NCBI GenBank assembly: GCA_015501585.1
Contig: JADNRY010000128.1
Coordinates: 1-64,000, forward strand
Length of the DNA: 64,000 nucleotides
Origin: Rhodocollybia butyracea
Taxonomy: Eukaryota > Basidiomycota > Agaricomycetes > Agaricales > Omphalotaceae
Direction: 5' to 3'
A model generated the notes under the pieces. The model worked only from the letters and a program-made list of their open reading frames with translations, did not search any database and was not told where the DNA came from. Of this stretch, positions 10,679 to 22,300 are shown one piece after another. The first letter of the stretch is position 1; every line of letters begins with the position of its first letter. The position numbers were made by a program, and so were the translations under genes.

Positions 10679-11647
10679 CTAATATTGCCTCTGGTAATCA
10701 GGCCGACCTCCACTAAGCGAGGGGCTACCGTTATTACCACCTCCACCTCTTCTTTTTTCACTGCAACACCAGATATCAGTCAGGATATTTAGCCCAAGAG
10801 AAGCCAAAAAACTTACAGCTCGTCTGCATCGACATCACGTTCCTCACGAGGGCGACCCGAGCCCTCCAAAAGGTCCGTTACCGCGCGTACCGGACGTTCC
10901 CTCTCTCTGTAAACTCAATTAGAAAAATGCCAACAAGCTTGTAGGATATCTAGTCTGAGAGAGGCCAAACTTACAGGTCATTTACATCGACATCACGTCC
11001 GTGCGGGCGGCGACCCGAGCCACCAGCAAGGGGCATAAGTCGCGCACGAACCGGACGTTCCCTCTCTCTGTAAAATTAATCAGAAAAATGCCAACAAGTA
11101 GAATATTCAGTCCGAGAGAGGCCAAACTTACAGGCCACCTACGTCGACATCACGTCGGTGCGGACGGGTTCGACCTGAGCCATTAGCAAGGGGCATATTT
11201 AGCGCACGAACTGGACGTTCTCTCTCTCTTTAAAACCAATCAGAAGGATGCCGACGAGTAGGATATCTAGCCCGGGAGTGGCCAAAAACTTACAGGTCAG
11301 TTACATCGACGTCACGTTCCTCACGGGGTCGACCTGAGCCATCCAAAAGATCTGTTACCGCGCGTACCGGACGTTCTCTCTCGCTTTAAGACCAGTCAGA
11401 AAATGTCTAGTTCGGGAGTGGCCAAACTCACAGGTCATTTACATCGACATCACGTCGGTGCGGACGGGTTCGTTCTGAGCCTCCCGAAAGGGGCCTTTCA
11501 CGTCGTACCGGACGTTCTCTCTCACTTTTGAGACCAGTCAGAAGGATGCCGGCAAATACACATGAAAACTTACGTTGCGTCCAAGTCAACTGGAGCAGCT
11601 AGAACAACGGAAAGCAAGAGTGCGGTGATGACAAAAAAGAAACGCAT
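10679..11647 (-). CDS. Secreted protein with five tandemly duplicated exons
   Basis: Too fragmented by introns to appear as one open frame, this gene is read from seven exons (minus strand): 11647-11574, 11524-11432, 11383-11294, 11227-11132, 11067-10975, 10906-10817 and 10760-10679, all with GT-AG introns. They total 618 nt, 205 residues plus stop. Exon 1 encodes a signal peptide (MRFFFVITALLLSVVLAAP). Exons 2-6 are 93, 90, 96, 93 and 90 nt, all in phase 2-2, each encoding one ~31-residue repeat of the form ERERPVRA...GSGR...RDVDVnDL, rich in Arg and Asp/Glu. Exon 7 gives EKRRGGGGNN and a Gly/Ser-rich tail. The EKR-R and HRR-D sites would suit Kex2-type processing; that is inference. Exon 1 has the same length (74 nt) and phase as in the small peptide gene at 55837-56135, so the two are paralogues. 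The function is unknown. Confidence 0.85.
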
Positions 11648-12497
11648 GGTGGTTGAATGAAGTTAATGCTTGATGTACAAACTAGTATTGAAAGAAAGTA
11701 TTCCGAACGGGAAATGGCACTATAAAACTATCGTTAGTTCGTGTCTACTCGGGAGTCGGCGGCAGGAGTTTACATACCAGCCAGAGAAAATTTGAATGAA
11801 GAAGATACTGAGGAATGGATTGGAAGATTCCCTCTTTTTAAGAGTCCCGCAAAGACTGTCCTCCGCCTGTTACCTGAGCACTGGATTGCAAGATGATCAG
11901 GAGACCGTGACATGATACCTATGGTGACGAAGATGAACAAACATCAATATGATCATGATGCCGATGAAGTGGTAAATTAGGCTGTAAGAACTCTCTTAGC
12001 AAAGTTCTAACAAGGCACGATTGTTGGTACATTGGATACAAGATGGGCCACTTTGCTGGAAGACAGACCTGTGACGGCTCTAGGCACAGATGAACTAACA
12101 ATGCATGATTATATCACGTCAGTGCGGAATGGCAGATGAGGCCTTGAGGCGACGTGTTGTATCTCTGGATGACATCAAGTCCCTTCTGGCAGGCAGGAAC
12201 TGGTAAGAGTCGTGCGTGCGAATTACGAATTTGCCAGCTTTGACCTCTTCGGTCCGGGTCGAACCGTCTTCTCGTTGCAACTTTCATCGTTGATCGATGA
12301 TCCCTATCGCCAGCCTCATCTACACGAGACGCTAGCTTCGTTTTACAGCTTTTACAACTCCAAGCTCATAATTCGACCCTGTTTCACAGAGACTACATAG
12401 TTGAAATGTGACAGCTTTAGTCTTGTACATCGCGCCACACGCCGCATGACTTCAATTGATATTTCTTCCTTCTTACGCTCATCGTTACTGGCAAGCT
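11648..12497. other. Divergent intergenic region
   Basis: This lies between the start of the secreted exon-repeat gene (minus) and the start of the DUF6593 gene (plus). Sequence just upstream of 11647 (to about 11870) resembles the region upstream of the paralogous peptide gene (56136-56370), including a TATAAAA at 11720, so a shared promoter region is likely. An open stretch at 12212-12400 (YEFASFDLFG...) is partly echoed near 58180 and may be a relic or unrecognised upstream exon. Confidence 0.45.
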
Positions 12498-13361
12498 ATG
12501 TCGCTCAACCTTTACCAACGCCATAGTAACTTTGAAAACCTAATAAACAACACCTACTGCGACGACAAAGGCAACACAACTTACACTATACACACTCCTT
12601 CCGCGCTCACTAACAGAACTACGACCATCTCCAAAGCTTTGCACGATTCACTCAGTGAACCTGTATCGAACGAAGCTGGAACATCATTGGACGATTCTTC
12701 GCCTCCAGATGGTGACAATGTAACCTCTCTTTCTTCCAGAACTCAGCGTAGGCTATGACGACAACTACTCCATAATGAGGATCTTAACGTTTTAACACTT
12801 GCGATGCAGACTCTTCTACTCCTAGGCCCGCATTACCTCCTAATGGCACTGGAACCCGAAGCAACTTTGTGTATGTTGCTCAAATCGAGTGGAGAATAAC
12901 CAAGGACACGAAATTGCGGTTCGGGATGGGTCAATATAGTGGCAGGGAAATACTAGTTGGGAAGTTTTTTCGCAAGGAAGGATTTGGTTTCTGGGGTCGG
13001 TGAGTACCAGAAACTCAGGTTTCTTCGCTCGAAGCTGACGGCTTATTCATAGGCACCGTGTGTTTACTGGGGACGATGGAAAAGAGTACAAATGGTGCCT
13101 TCGGCGTATACGTCCAGAGGTACGTGTTCTTCAACTTAACCTCGTGAACACTGACCTCATCCTGTTTTCGCTCAGTTGATTTTGAACGATGGCTCCAACA
13201 CCGTCGTTGCCAGCTTTCATCCACAACGGTTTTTCTGGGGAAAAGATCGTGCACGTTTGGAAATCTTTCCTCTTGGCCAGCATATGGTGGACGAAATAAT
13301 GGTGACGTTCACATATATTGAGCGGATACGAAAAGTAAGGCAGAGGGCTGCCCGAAATTGA
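12498..13361 (+). CDS. DUF6593 domain protein, copy 1 (intact)
   Basis: Four exons fit: about 12498-12748, 12810-13000, 13054-13121 and 13177-13361. The start MSLNLYQRHSNFENLINNTY is preferred over an upstream in-frame ATG at 12456. A polar, Ser/Pro-rich N-terminal part (SSTPRPALPPNGTGT) precedes the DUF6593 domain. Diagnostic pieces are VYVAQIEWRITKDTKLRFG, a GKFFRKEGFGFWGR strand, RVFTGDDGKEYKW and the C-terminal LEIFPLGQHMVDEIMVTF segment. DUF6593 proteins are small beta-rich agaricomycete proteins of unknown role. Two damaged paralogues lie at 50759-51437 and 58262-58742. Donor and acceptor sites are conserved in copy 2. Confidence 0.85.
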
Positions 13362-13799
13362 CCCTCAATCTCGAAGTTCTTCGCATACATTTTTCGGTCT
13401 ATATTACTGTATCATCTTCTTAAATCTGACATCCAATGCCAACGTTCAAGGAAATTCACGTTCTGTGAGATGCTTGTGCTATGATTGCCAATACGCTCAT
13501 CCGCTATGGAGTCGATTCATGGGATCGCTTACCGCGGATCGTTTCAGTGCGGGGTATGAAATATTTCGTCTTTACAACTCACTAACGTTATCAAAGTTCG
13601 TAGTGTGAACCCGTGGGTTCCATGGAATCCGTCAATAGATGTAGATGTGAAATCCATACCAACTTTGAGGCTACTCATTTGGACTTCCTCCAACGTACTC
13701 TGAGATAAACCGAAATCTTTCTGTTATGCGGCGGAGGCTGGGCATATTGTATTTCTATGGTGAACTGTTACATCAATCTTTTCTGTCGAACTGTGCTCA
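13362..13799. other. Block-conserved flank ending at the giant insertion
   Basis: The last ~160 bases (13640-13799) closely match 59090-59258 downstream of DUF6593 copy 3. Similarity stops exactly after TGTGCTCA at 13799, where the 26 kb element begins, and resumes at 40056. No gene is assigned. Confidence 0.7.
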
Positions 13800-13886
13800 C
13801 ACTCCGTCGGGTTCGATAAAAAAAGACCGAAATTAGTTGCGAACAATGTATCCCCGACTCTGACCGAAGGGAAGGGAGGGTCTTGT

Positions 13887-14525
13887 TAATCTCGTTCCCA
13901 GATGTATAGGGCGCGGACCGCTTTACCGATAATCATAGATGTAAACAAAAAACAAACGTGAAACAAACATCAGCCCTTCGCCCTAGAACATCTGGCGCAA
14001 TTTGACCGTGAGGGGTGGGGTCAGTGACGTGACTACGCATGTAACGGTGTGATTTCTCGGTGACCGATGCTTTCTGCAGCTCTCAATCGGTGTTAACACA
14101 TAAATGAGTAGTATGAACAATAAAAAAACCTATAGAACATATACCCCATCTTCTTCAGGTGCGTTAAGAGGTAATATGTAGATGATCTGCTTGTCCTTTG
14201 CCTCAACAAGAAGAGGTATGATAAAACAGCTTTAGCTTGAGCAAAATTAGGTTTTTCCACAACCGCCCATAGTGTTTCTTGTCAGAAGGACTTATAAGCG
14301 GCAAATTGGACACAAATGGTAACGGAGACACTGAAAATGACCCAAAACTGTAGTTTAGGCACTGGCGCTAATGGGCGTTAAATGTCACGGTGGCTGTGAG
14401 CCCACCCCTCACGGTCAAATTGCGCCAGATGTTCTAGGGAACGTTCGGTTGTTTGTTTCTTGTTTGGTTTTTTGTTTACGCCTATGATTACCGGGCCGTT
14501 CCCTATACATCTGGGAACGAGATTA
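13887..14525. mobile_element. MULE-type MITE, 639 bp
   Basis: Long terminal inverted repeats of about 130 bp (13887-14020 and 14398-14525) begin TAATCTCGTTCCCAGATGTA and include a long shared arm ending CCGTGAGGGGTGGG. A 9-bp target duplication GGGTCTTGT is exact (13878-13886 and 14526-14534). Long TIRs with a 9-bp duplication are the Mutator-like signature. The ~380 bp interior is non-coding. Confidence 0.92.
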
Positions 14526-14534
14526 GGGTCTTGT

Positions 14535-15600
14535 AGGTGTCAAATGAGTGTTGGATTCTTTCAAAACCGCCAGATCGGGTATTCCTTTCCCACCTGATGT
14601 TGAGCCGCCATGCCGGTTGTTTCAGATGCCCTATCTAAGCATGTCATGTGCCAAGTACCAAATCCGCTATGTCGGCTCATTGACATTTAACTGATGATCC
14701 GGAATCCCGAACACAAACGGTTACTTATGTCTGATAATTTACAGTACTACGCGGCCAATAAGGCAAGTACTAGCATACGGCGCGGGTGCCTAGAAGATAT
14801 AGATAAAAATATCTAAGCTGGCGAACCCAGACGCAGTTGCAAACATACGCATAGGCTCTGAGCTTGTAAGAAGAAAAGCAAGGAAGGAAAGGAAGGATGT
14901 TTGCGAATGGAATTGGTGTGCACAGAGTCCAGAAGGCCTGGAACAGTGTCGGCCAATTCCAGTACACAAGGTGACCCGGGCCGGCCTACATCAGCTGTAA
15001 GGAAGCATGAAGATAAAACCCGAGCACACCAAGCGTAAAGGAATAATAAAAGAAAAGGGAATGGTGGGTGGGGCCTTCAAAACCATAAGATATGAGAGAG
15101 AAGACTCCAAAAGTCTGAGGAAAGGAATGAAGACCGTAGCGGTCTACAACATGAGTGCAGCAACGAGAGAAGATAATTCTCTCGAGTGCACACGTCACTG
15201 CGCTTATTCCACCGCACCGTGCGGACCGGAATAAACAAGTGACTCCGCTTCTTCTGCTGGCCGTAGCTTGCCTTATCTTACACTTATGCTAGCCGTAAAC
15301 AAGTGTACGTAGCTTCAGCTAGCACAGAGGCTTATGCTGGCGTAGTGGTGTCAGCTTGGCGTCACCGTTTTGAATGAAAATTGATCGGATTGGGATCGCT
15401 ATTGAACCTGGCCGGGTGAGCCGGATTTGCCAAGCGTTTAACTTACTTTATGTTGCCGGCAGTGTGTATTCAGCGCCCTTTCAACGCGTCCCGCTGTACA
15501 AAAGGATGTCTGGATTAGGGTTTTGTACTTAAAACGATTTCGTACTTATAATGATGCGGTGAAGTAATGTACATAAAATACGGTAAGTTAGTCAGGTCAG
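14535..15600. other. No supported gene
   Basis: Only short frames occur (for example 14986-15234 on both strands). The 15240-15360 stretch repeats GCTTATGCTGGC / GCTAGCC words, possibly remnants of a repeat. This is the left interior of the giant element. Confidence 0.35.
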
Positions 15601-15909
15601 AATTATTATAAAGGCTTGATTGTATTATTCAACGTTTGCAGCCAGTCATTCCCCTCCATCTTCGGATCCACTCTCACCTCCATGAGCGCCACCAGTGTTC
15701 CTCCTTTGTCTTTCGCGCTCTTCTTGCAACCCGTTTTTGCTCTTGCGCATACATCCTGGGTTTCTTGCTCGGATTGCAGCATAGAGCTTGGTTAGGTTAT
15801 TGTAAACCCCTGGGTATGCTGCTTTGAATGCATCTTTGGACTGTCCGAGCCTATTTCAAGAGACCAGGGTAAGAATTTCCTAATCATACAGCTTTAGTTA
15901 CTTGAGTAC

Positions 15910-17938
15910 TCACCGCTCATACTTGTCAGCAACAAATTTACGGTTAGAGCGCTTTGTGCCAGTGACAAGGCGCATAGTCCCTGTATACCATTCAACAGGC
16001 CAATCTTTGAGTGGTGTAACTAACCCGTGTGAAGGATCCCCTTCCTCCCACTGCTTTACTATGGCAAGGAACAAATCCTCGCCATGCTTTGGGATGTCGG
16101 AAATGATGATGCTGGGAATTGGTGCGTTCCTTTCCTTGATTGATTTCTGGCGGCGGTGCTTCTGCACTGAGATACTTTCCATTGACTGCTCAGCACTCAA
16201 GACTGGAGAGGGCTGCAGAGCATTCCCTTGTGCTTCTGTGCCTGCCAAGGACATATGGCGCATATGCACAAAAGAGAGTTCAGGTGCCGCACACAGCATA
16301 TCAATAACTTGCTGATTTGCACCCATCATGGCATCTGCAAAACGACAGAAGTCATTCACTGTTACAGGCTGGTCCAGTGAGTGATCGCTCATAAAGCTTT
16401 TTGCTGGTTCAAGTCTCGAAGGACAGAGCGCATTTCCATGTCCAGTCTCATAGCTTTGCAAGGAATCCATCAAGTATTTCATCAATGTATCAACCTACGG
16501 ATGCCAGGTACTGATCAAACAAAGGCTAATTTTGTTTAGGAATCACTGACTCGTTCATCTTCAGCCCACCCTCCCCACCAGCAGACAATGGTAAGTGACC
16601 ACCGCTGTTTTCCTTCTGCCACATGAAATGGTACTGGGCCCCACCTCGGCGCAAGGAATGTGTCGTAAAAATCTTGGTCAATCCTGCCGCCTCTTGGATG
16701 AGTGACTGGATTATCTCGTGGCTCTGTATCTCTCGTTTAGGCTGGATTGTTCCATTCACAGAGATAAATGGGAAAACAAAGTCACTGCGCTCAAATTCTC
16801 ACCCAAGAAAATGACGGTAAACACTGATCCAGACAGGCAGATGGTAGTGCATGTTCATTGCATGGACCGGCTGAGGGTAGATATCATAGATATTGTCTAC
16901 AGTGCGAAAAAAAACATACAGAGTAAGGCAATCAAAAATTGTAGTCAAACAACTTCTTACCTGTTGGATGCGGATCATAACCCGCCTTCTTCTGCCATCC
17001 TTTTCTATTTTCAAGATGAACCTCAAAATGCTCTATGAAGTCTGGTGCAACACTGCGACAGTTCCAGGTGAGATCTCCATGCTGTAACTTGCATAGCTCA
17101 TTGTTCCTACATGTATTTTCGTTTGATTGCAGCAATAAACGTACCTTGTCCACAGTGTAAAACCTGAACTTAAGAACCCTCGGAGAAAGGTATGCTTTAT
17201 CACAAGTATTACATGTTCAGCATTCTGGTCAGAGCCAGCGAGAACCAGGTCAACAGCAGATTTTGGGCATACACTCTCTGACCAAGCAACCATTGCTTCA
17301 ATATCCTCAACTGTCATTGCTTCAGCATGGTTTCGAGTTGCTTCGACTCCTTTTGCTGCTTCTCTTGTCTTGATGACTTGTCGAAAGGTATTTATGAGAT
17401 GAGAACGCGCTGGATTTCCAGTAATGATGCCTGTCTTCTCATCCCAATGGTAAGTCTCGCCTGCATACTTTTCACCATCCCTGATTCTATCTGTAAGATA
17501 ATAGCTTATTGAACTTTGGATCTATCGACATACATTTCATCCCAGCGTTTTGCATATGCTGCATGCATTCTGTCCATGGTGCTCCTTCCACATCCTTCAT
17601 GGATGCATTTCTGGATCAGGATGAGTTCAAGCGCCTTTGATGACCACTTATTAGGTGGATTGTCAAATGCTTTGGCCAATTTGGAAGACACGATGCCATC
17701 AGAGAAGACCTTTCCTTGTTTCTCTGCTGCTTTACGAGCCTGGACTATCCCATCAAGGATTTTATCTCCTCGTTCCAGATAACCGTTGTAGTTTTTCTTG
17801 GTTCTCCCTGCCTGACCGTGATCCTCATGAGTTTGTGCACCAGCCCGGTTCAGCTCATCGATTGACGGTACACTGTTTTTCACCGTTGACTTCTGTGTTT
17901 TTTTTTGTCTTTGGCTTCTGTGTTTTTGCTTTTGGCAT
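15910..17938 (-). CDS. Crypton-type tyrosine recombinase with GCR1_C-like domain
   Basis: The predicted enzyme cuts and rejoins DNA through a catalytic tyrosine. Read on the minus strand: N-terminal MPKAKTQKPK basic leader (17938), a helical core-binding part (NYNGYLERGDKILDG..., 17800-17510), RNNELCKLQHGDL (the arginine box, near 17100), and THSLRRGGAQYHFMW (HxxR box, near 16650). A C-terminal region (16140-15910) has PSIIISDIP...IVKQWEEGDP...PLKDWPVEWYTG...KRSNRKFVADKYER, the pattern of the GCR1_C DNA-binding domain found in Cryptons. Several GT-AG introns interrupt it. A poly-A run near 17905 puts the ATG at 17938 out of frame with the rest by one base, so the start is uncertain or the copy is decayed. 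The XPG-like gene lies 175 bp upstream on the same strand. Confidence 0.8.
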
Positions 17939-18112
17939 AGTAATCCGGAAAGGTTGAATGTTGGAAATAGACGTTAGAAGAGCCGGCCCCTGTTTCATTG
18001 CTGCCAAAGCGCCCTTCACTCTTGAGCTGACATGGTTTATAAATTACAATACACAATTAAATTTGTACAAGAAGCTAGAGCAACCGAAAGTTGTAATATT
18101 GACGTTTAAACT

Positions 18113-19908
18113 TTACAGTAGTTCTACTATGATCTCCAACTTTGTGTCATCTTCCTCTGAGTCTGTCTCAACCGTATCGGTTTGGTTACCCAGAATGTGA
18201 CGAAGACGTATAATCCCTGCGGTGGACAAAGGAGGCAACTAAATAATAATATCAGCTTGTGAAGACATACTCCTATAAATCAACGTACCAAAAGAAGCTT
18301 TGCGTTTGAATACCCAATAGGCCTCTTGGTGTTCACAACTAGGTCAATCTGATAGTCTTGAACTGCGGAACAAAGTACAGAGCCCATGATTGCTGTTGGT
18401 AGCCAAAATTGAATTCTGCGACCTGGAACATGAGCATTGCAAAAAGTATTGTTGATGCAAACATCCAGAAGATAAGTGGTAATGGTGTTACAAAGCCGAA
18501 CATCTGTAACACATATTGAGGCATGAATGTTATAACAAGCTTTGTGGTTACATTCAACCTGAATAACAGTAAAAAATCAGGGAAAATATAGTGATAAACA
18601 CATACATCAAGAAGAGACCCCACAACAAATGTGATCCAGATATGAGACAGCATCATTGGCATATGTTCTGCGCGCGCATTGTTAAAGACTTCTTGACAGA
18701 CGTCTGAGGTGTCCACAAGATCTGGAGGTTGTACAGACCATGTTGGGAAGGGGTAAGCTGTGTGCCAAAAGGTTGGGCCAGATATGTTGCTGCATGGAAA
18801 TTGGGAAAATCCTGTACCACCTGAATGAAATCAGCAAGATCAGGCAATGCAGAAGGCAAAAATTCATGTGTATTATTCCTGATTTCACTTTCAAGAGCAT
18901 CTTTCCACACGTGCAGATATTCTTGAAGTCGAAGTGGTGTGAAGTCCTCCACCGCAAAGATCAGGAGACTTTTGAGCGCTGTGTTTGTGAGAGCATAGGC
19001 TAATTCGGCGGTAAGTACTGGAATACCCTGTAATTGAAAAATGAATGTTCATAAAATCCAGAAGAAAACAATGATCCTCACGCTAGCATAGTCGCTTCCC
19101 ATGAGAATCAAGAGAAGAAAAATACCATGAGGGGTAATAGCCTCTCGTTGTGCTGGGAAAGGTCTTCCGTAGAAAAAAATGCAACTGTGTCGAGATCTTC
19201 AAAGAATTTTGCGCTGAAAAGAGATAGGATGAATTATTAAAAAGAGCAACTAGTGGAGATACACACGTATGGAAAAGAACTACAGCACCAAAAACCAAGA
19301 CTCGAACATCTTCAGTCATAACAGCATCGACTCGTTTATCAATTTGCCAGAGTCCCACACTTGCATCTCCAGTGGCCTAAGGAAAGTTCATACTGTGACA
19401 GTGAAAAAGGACCGAGGATTGAACGTACCTTGTGAACATAGAACCCTTGACTTCTGATAAGCTGTTGAAAAAACCCTATGAGATCATCCGCAAATGGAAC
19501 CGTAAATGGCCCATGGGCACGATGAGGAACCTCCGGTCCATTGAAGACAAAGACAGCAACTACAGCCTTTTCCTGAAGCCTACACACCCACAGGAGAAGC
19601 AGGTATCTTAACTCTTTGTCTTTCCTTGTGCCAAAATAGTGCTCTGCTCGCTCTTGTGCCCTGAGCATCCAATATCTAATGATATATCAGCTCCAAGATT
19701 TGTAGGTTTCAGCAAACTTGAAATAATTGCATTACCATGCATCTACGCCAATCACAATTGGCTGCCGTGTCCCTTCCAGTGTATGACTTGAGATTTCTGT
19801 CAGTGAGATATACCTCTGCGGTGGCTCTAGTATCTGATAATCAAGTGTTAGGATGTACAATCTGCAAGAACAGCAGCTGCTTACCTTCCAAACTTTGTCT
19901 TCACTCAT
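18113..19908 (-). CDS. XPG/GEN1-like (Rad2 family) nuclease
   Basis: Rad2-family enzymes cleave branched DNA. Exons on the minus strand encode MSEDKVWK (ATG 19908), ILEPPQRYISL with IVIGVDAW (XPG N region, first acidic site), a helical stretch ending VFVFNGPEVPHR, then HKATGDASVGLWQ in place of the usual APGEAEAEL I-region motif, DAVMTEDVRVLVFGA (TDDxD-like), and LMGSDYASV (the GGDYD equivalent). The later region (TNEFLPS...LADFIQVVQDFPNF) matches the GEN1-type C-terminal pattern, and the protein ends KRPIGYSNAKLLL plus an acidic tail (stop 18113). The I-region lacks both usual Glu residues, so the copy may be inactive. Frame continuity near 19150-19200 is uncertain. It is co-oriented with the recombinase gene 175 bp downstream. 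Confidence 0.75.
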
Positions 19909-22300
19909 AGTGGCAGCAAGAGAAGAACAATTACTCCTAATATTCACTTCGATCACTTACACCGCACTCCAAAACACGTTGGACAAATTTCCGTGTAGTC
20001 TTGCATATAGTAGACTGTAGAGCATACTGCATGGTCATGTAGTTGATTTCATGTTCTTGTCACCCGAAAGTCTAGAATCTTGTCACAGAATAACGGCTTA
20101 AGCCTGAGATGAAGGTATAGTCAGAGAGGTCGACAATAAACGGGACAACGCGGACACGTGATCACTACTCACGCATTCCGAGGGACTGTGCTTTGATTTT
20201 GCTTCGATTGAGGCTTATCTAGAATTGTATTCCTCGCTGTTAAGTCTGGTAAGCACTTACCAGCCATCAATTTACAAAATTTACTGCTCAATTTACAGGA
20301 TTTACAAGCAACAGGGCCCTCGGTGTTTTGTAGTATGGCGCACATGGTCTTGCACATTGTAAATCTCAAGCTTGCTTTGAAACTACTTCATACTAGGATA
20401 TAATATGTAGAGATATAGTACTTATTAAGGAGATTGTTAGACTGTTTCTACCTCAAACAGCAGAGGGACTCAAAGCTTAATTCTTGTTAAGCAACGCCAT
20501 GCTAAACTGCCAATGATTACTTGGGAGCTGCCGCACATGCAGGGTTAACGGAGAGGTAGACAATATATATTTACAAGCGAGAGTATGTATTCATCAAGTT
20601 GTGCTAACGTGCCTAGCATTTGTTTATACCACTGCAAAAGCAAGATTGCGGTGGTATAAACAAACTTACACAGCCTCTAAATTGCCAACAGTCGTAGATA
20701 ATCTGCTACTTACAGTATCAGCTTTGTATGTACATCGCGGTGGCACCAGTCGAATATTGGAATAAGGGCTTGTTATATAGGTTGTATGATTTGTCCATAC
20801 CGATGTACAACTCCTGACTAAATAGACGAGAATTGAGCATACTACATCATAGGTTGGGCCAAACCAAGAGCAACCTTTTCTGAGATGTCCCAACTCCACT
20901 GCCATGTGAGCTGCTTGGTACGCTGCTCCCCATCTCATCTTGTGTTCACGTTCACTCCTCTTTTCCTTGCTCATATCATCGTGAATCTTCCTATCCTCTG
21001 ACTCTGAACCACTGCCAGTGTTGCTACCGCTCCCATTCAAGGATTGTTGTCCAAACTTTGTAGCGGTCAGTGATAAACAGAGTCTCTGAGAATTTGGCAA
21101 AAATTCTTGTTGATGTGTATGAGAGCAAGAAATTGAGACTGTACTTTTTTGCCGCGTTGTTGTCCTTGATGGCATTCCAAATAAGCACTTTGATTAGAAG
21201 TTAGTGCATCGAATGATGTTTCCAGAACCTTGTAGCACACCTGTATCCTCAAGGTTCAAAGGTCCCCAGCCCATTCCGACTTGGCTGTAAGGAGGAACAG
21301 TAGACCAAACAGTGACTTGCCGTGATATAAGAGCTGGCCGGGCATACTCAGTAAAGTTGTCTTCATTGTCCTCGATGGTATATAAAGGTTTGGGAAGAGC
21401 ACTGCACAGATATCAGCAAAGACAAAGACAAAATAACTGACAGGCACTCATGACGCTAGGTTGTGCCATTTTGAGAAGATGTAGTTGTCCTCTCAATATC
21501 ACGCTAATACGCCATCTCCTGGACCGAGTTCATTTGCGTAGGCATCAAGGGCGTCAGAGGTATGGCTATACAGCTCTCATATAGTCGCAAACAGCTTAGG
21601 AGTAAGCACAAGTCAAGTGCATCTGTACCAAAGCTTGGGATTATCCTTTGGGTCGGGAGGAAGATATGCACGCACAAAGACTGAAATTGGAAGACTCAAA
21701 GAAGAGATAGCTCTTCAGATAAGAGGATGAGAAGCGAGGAGTTGAAGGTCACATGCATATACAGTGATTGCCTTTGGTTTTTGGTGCAGACGCCCAAAAA
21801 CGTTGAGTTTGGGGAATTTCTTGTTCCAATTGCTCTTACAGAGTCTTACTTTCCTAGCTCTGCTAGTAGTAGTAATCGAGTGCATGAAGTCTATACTCTG
21901 GGTTTACTCTGAGTGTATGTATGGAGAGGTTGCCATTGGGTCATCAGGGTAGCCCAAAAGGGCATATGGTAACGTATGATGCAGAGATCCCTTGATAATT
22001 GGTGTTCCACGAACAAAAGCAGACCGAGATCCCGATGCTCCTAGTCCCTTGATTCACAACGATTTACTGGTAGAGAGGTAAATCGAGGTAGAAAAAGGTA
22101 CTTAATGCACCTCAGACCAGACGGGTTCTATCACGATACAGTCTTTGTGAAGGACATCCTAAGACTCATGAGCTTATTTGACATACATTCATTGAACAAG
22201 GTGATATTGGACAAAAATTTGTGCCAAGGTTTGTCAGCAGGCAAGCAGCATGGCCATTCCAAGGGGAAAAAATCCTGCCTACACATTATTTGCTCTGTGT
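19909..22300. other. No supported gene; weak minus-strand frames
   Basis: A 169-codon minus-strand frame at 20666-21175 is rich in Ser, Gly and charged residues (GSGSNTGSGSESEDRK...) and could be part of an intron-containing gene upstream of the nuclease gene, but no motif supports it. A frame at 20169-20369 has two CxxC-like pairs (ACKSCKLSSKFCK). The rest shows nothing recognisable. Confidence 0.35.
20621..20666. repeat. Strong hairpin with 19-bp arms
   Basis: TTTGTTTATACCACTGCAA and its near-exact inverse TTGCGGTGGTATAAACAAA (one mismatch) are separated by about 8 bases. It could be a transcription end structure or the terminus of a small element; no partner sequence was found. Confidence 0.7.

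Noticed and set aside
12212..12400. Upstream exon of DUF6593 copy 1
   Set aside because: The echo near 58180 is short and frame is not preserved; the start at 12498 explains the gene without it.
15902..16315. Plus-strand 137-codon frame
   Set aside because: It is the complement of the GCR1_C-like coding region, which carries clear family motifs on the minus strand.
15910..19908. Starship element with a DUF3435 captain
   Set aside because: The recombinase has a GCR1_C-like tail typical of Cryptons, is not the first inward-reading gene, and the boundary has inverted rather than direct repeats.
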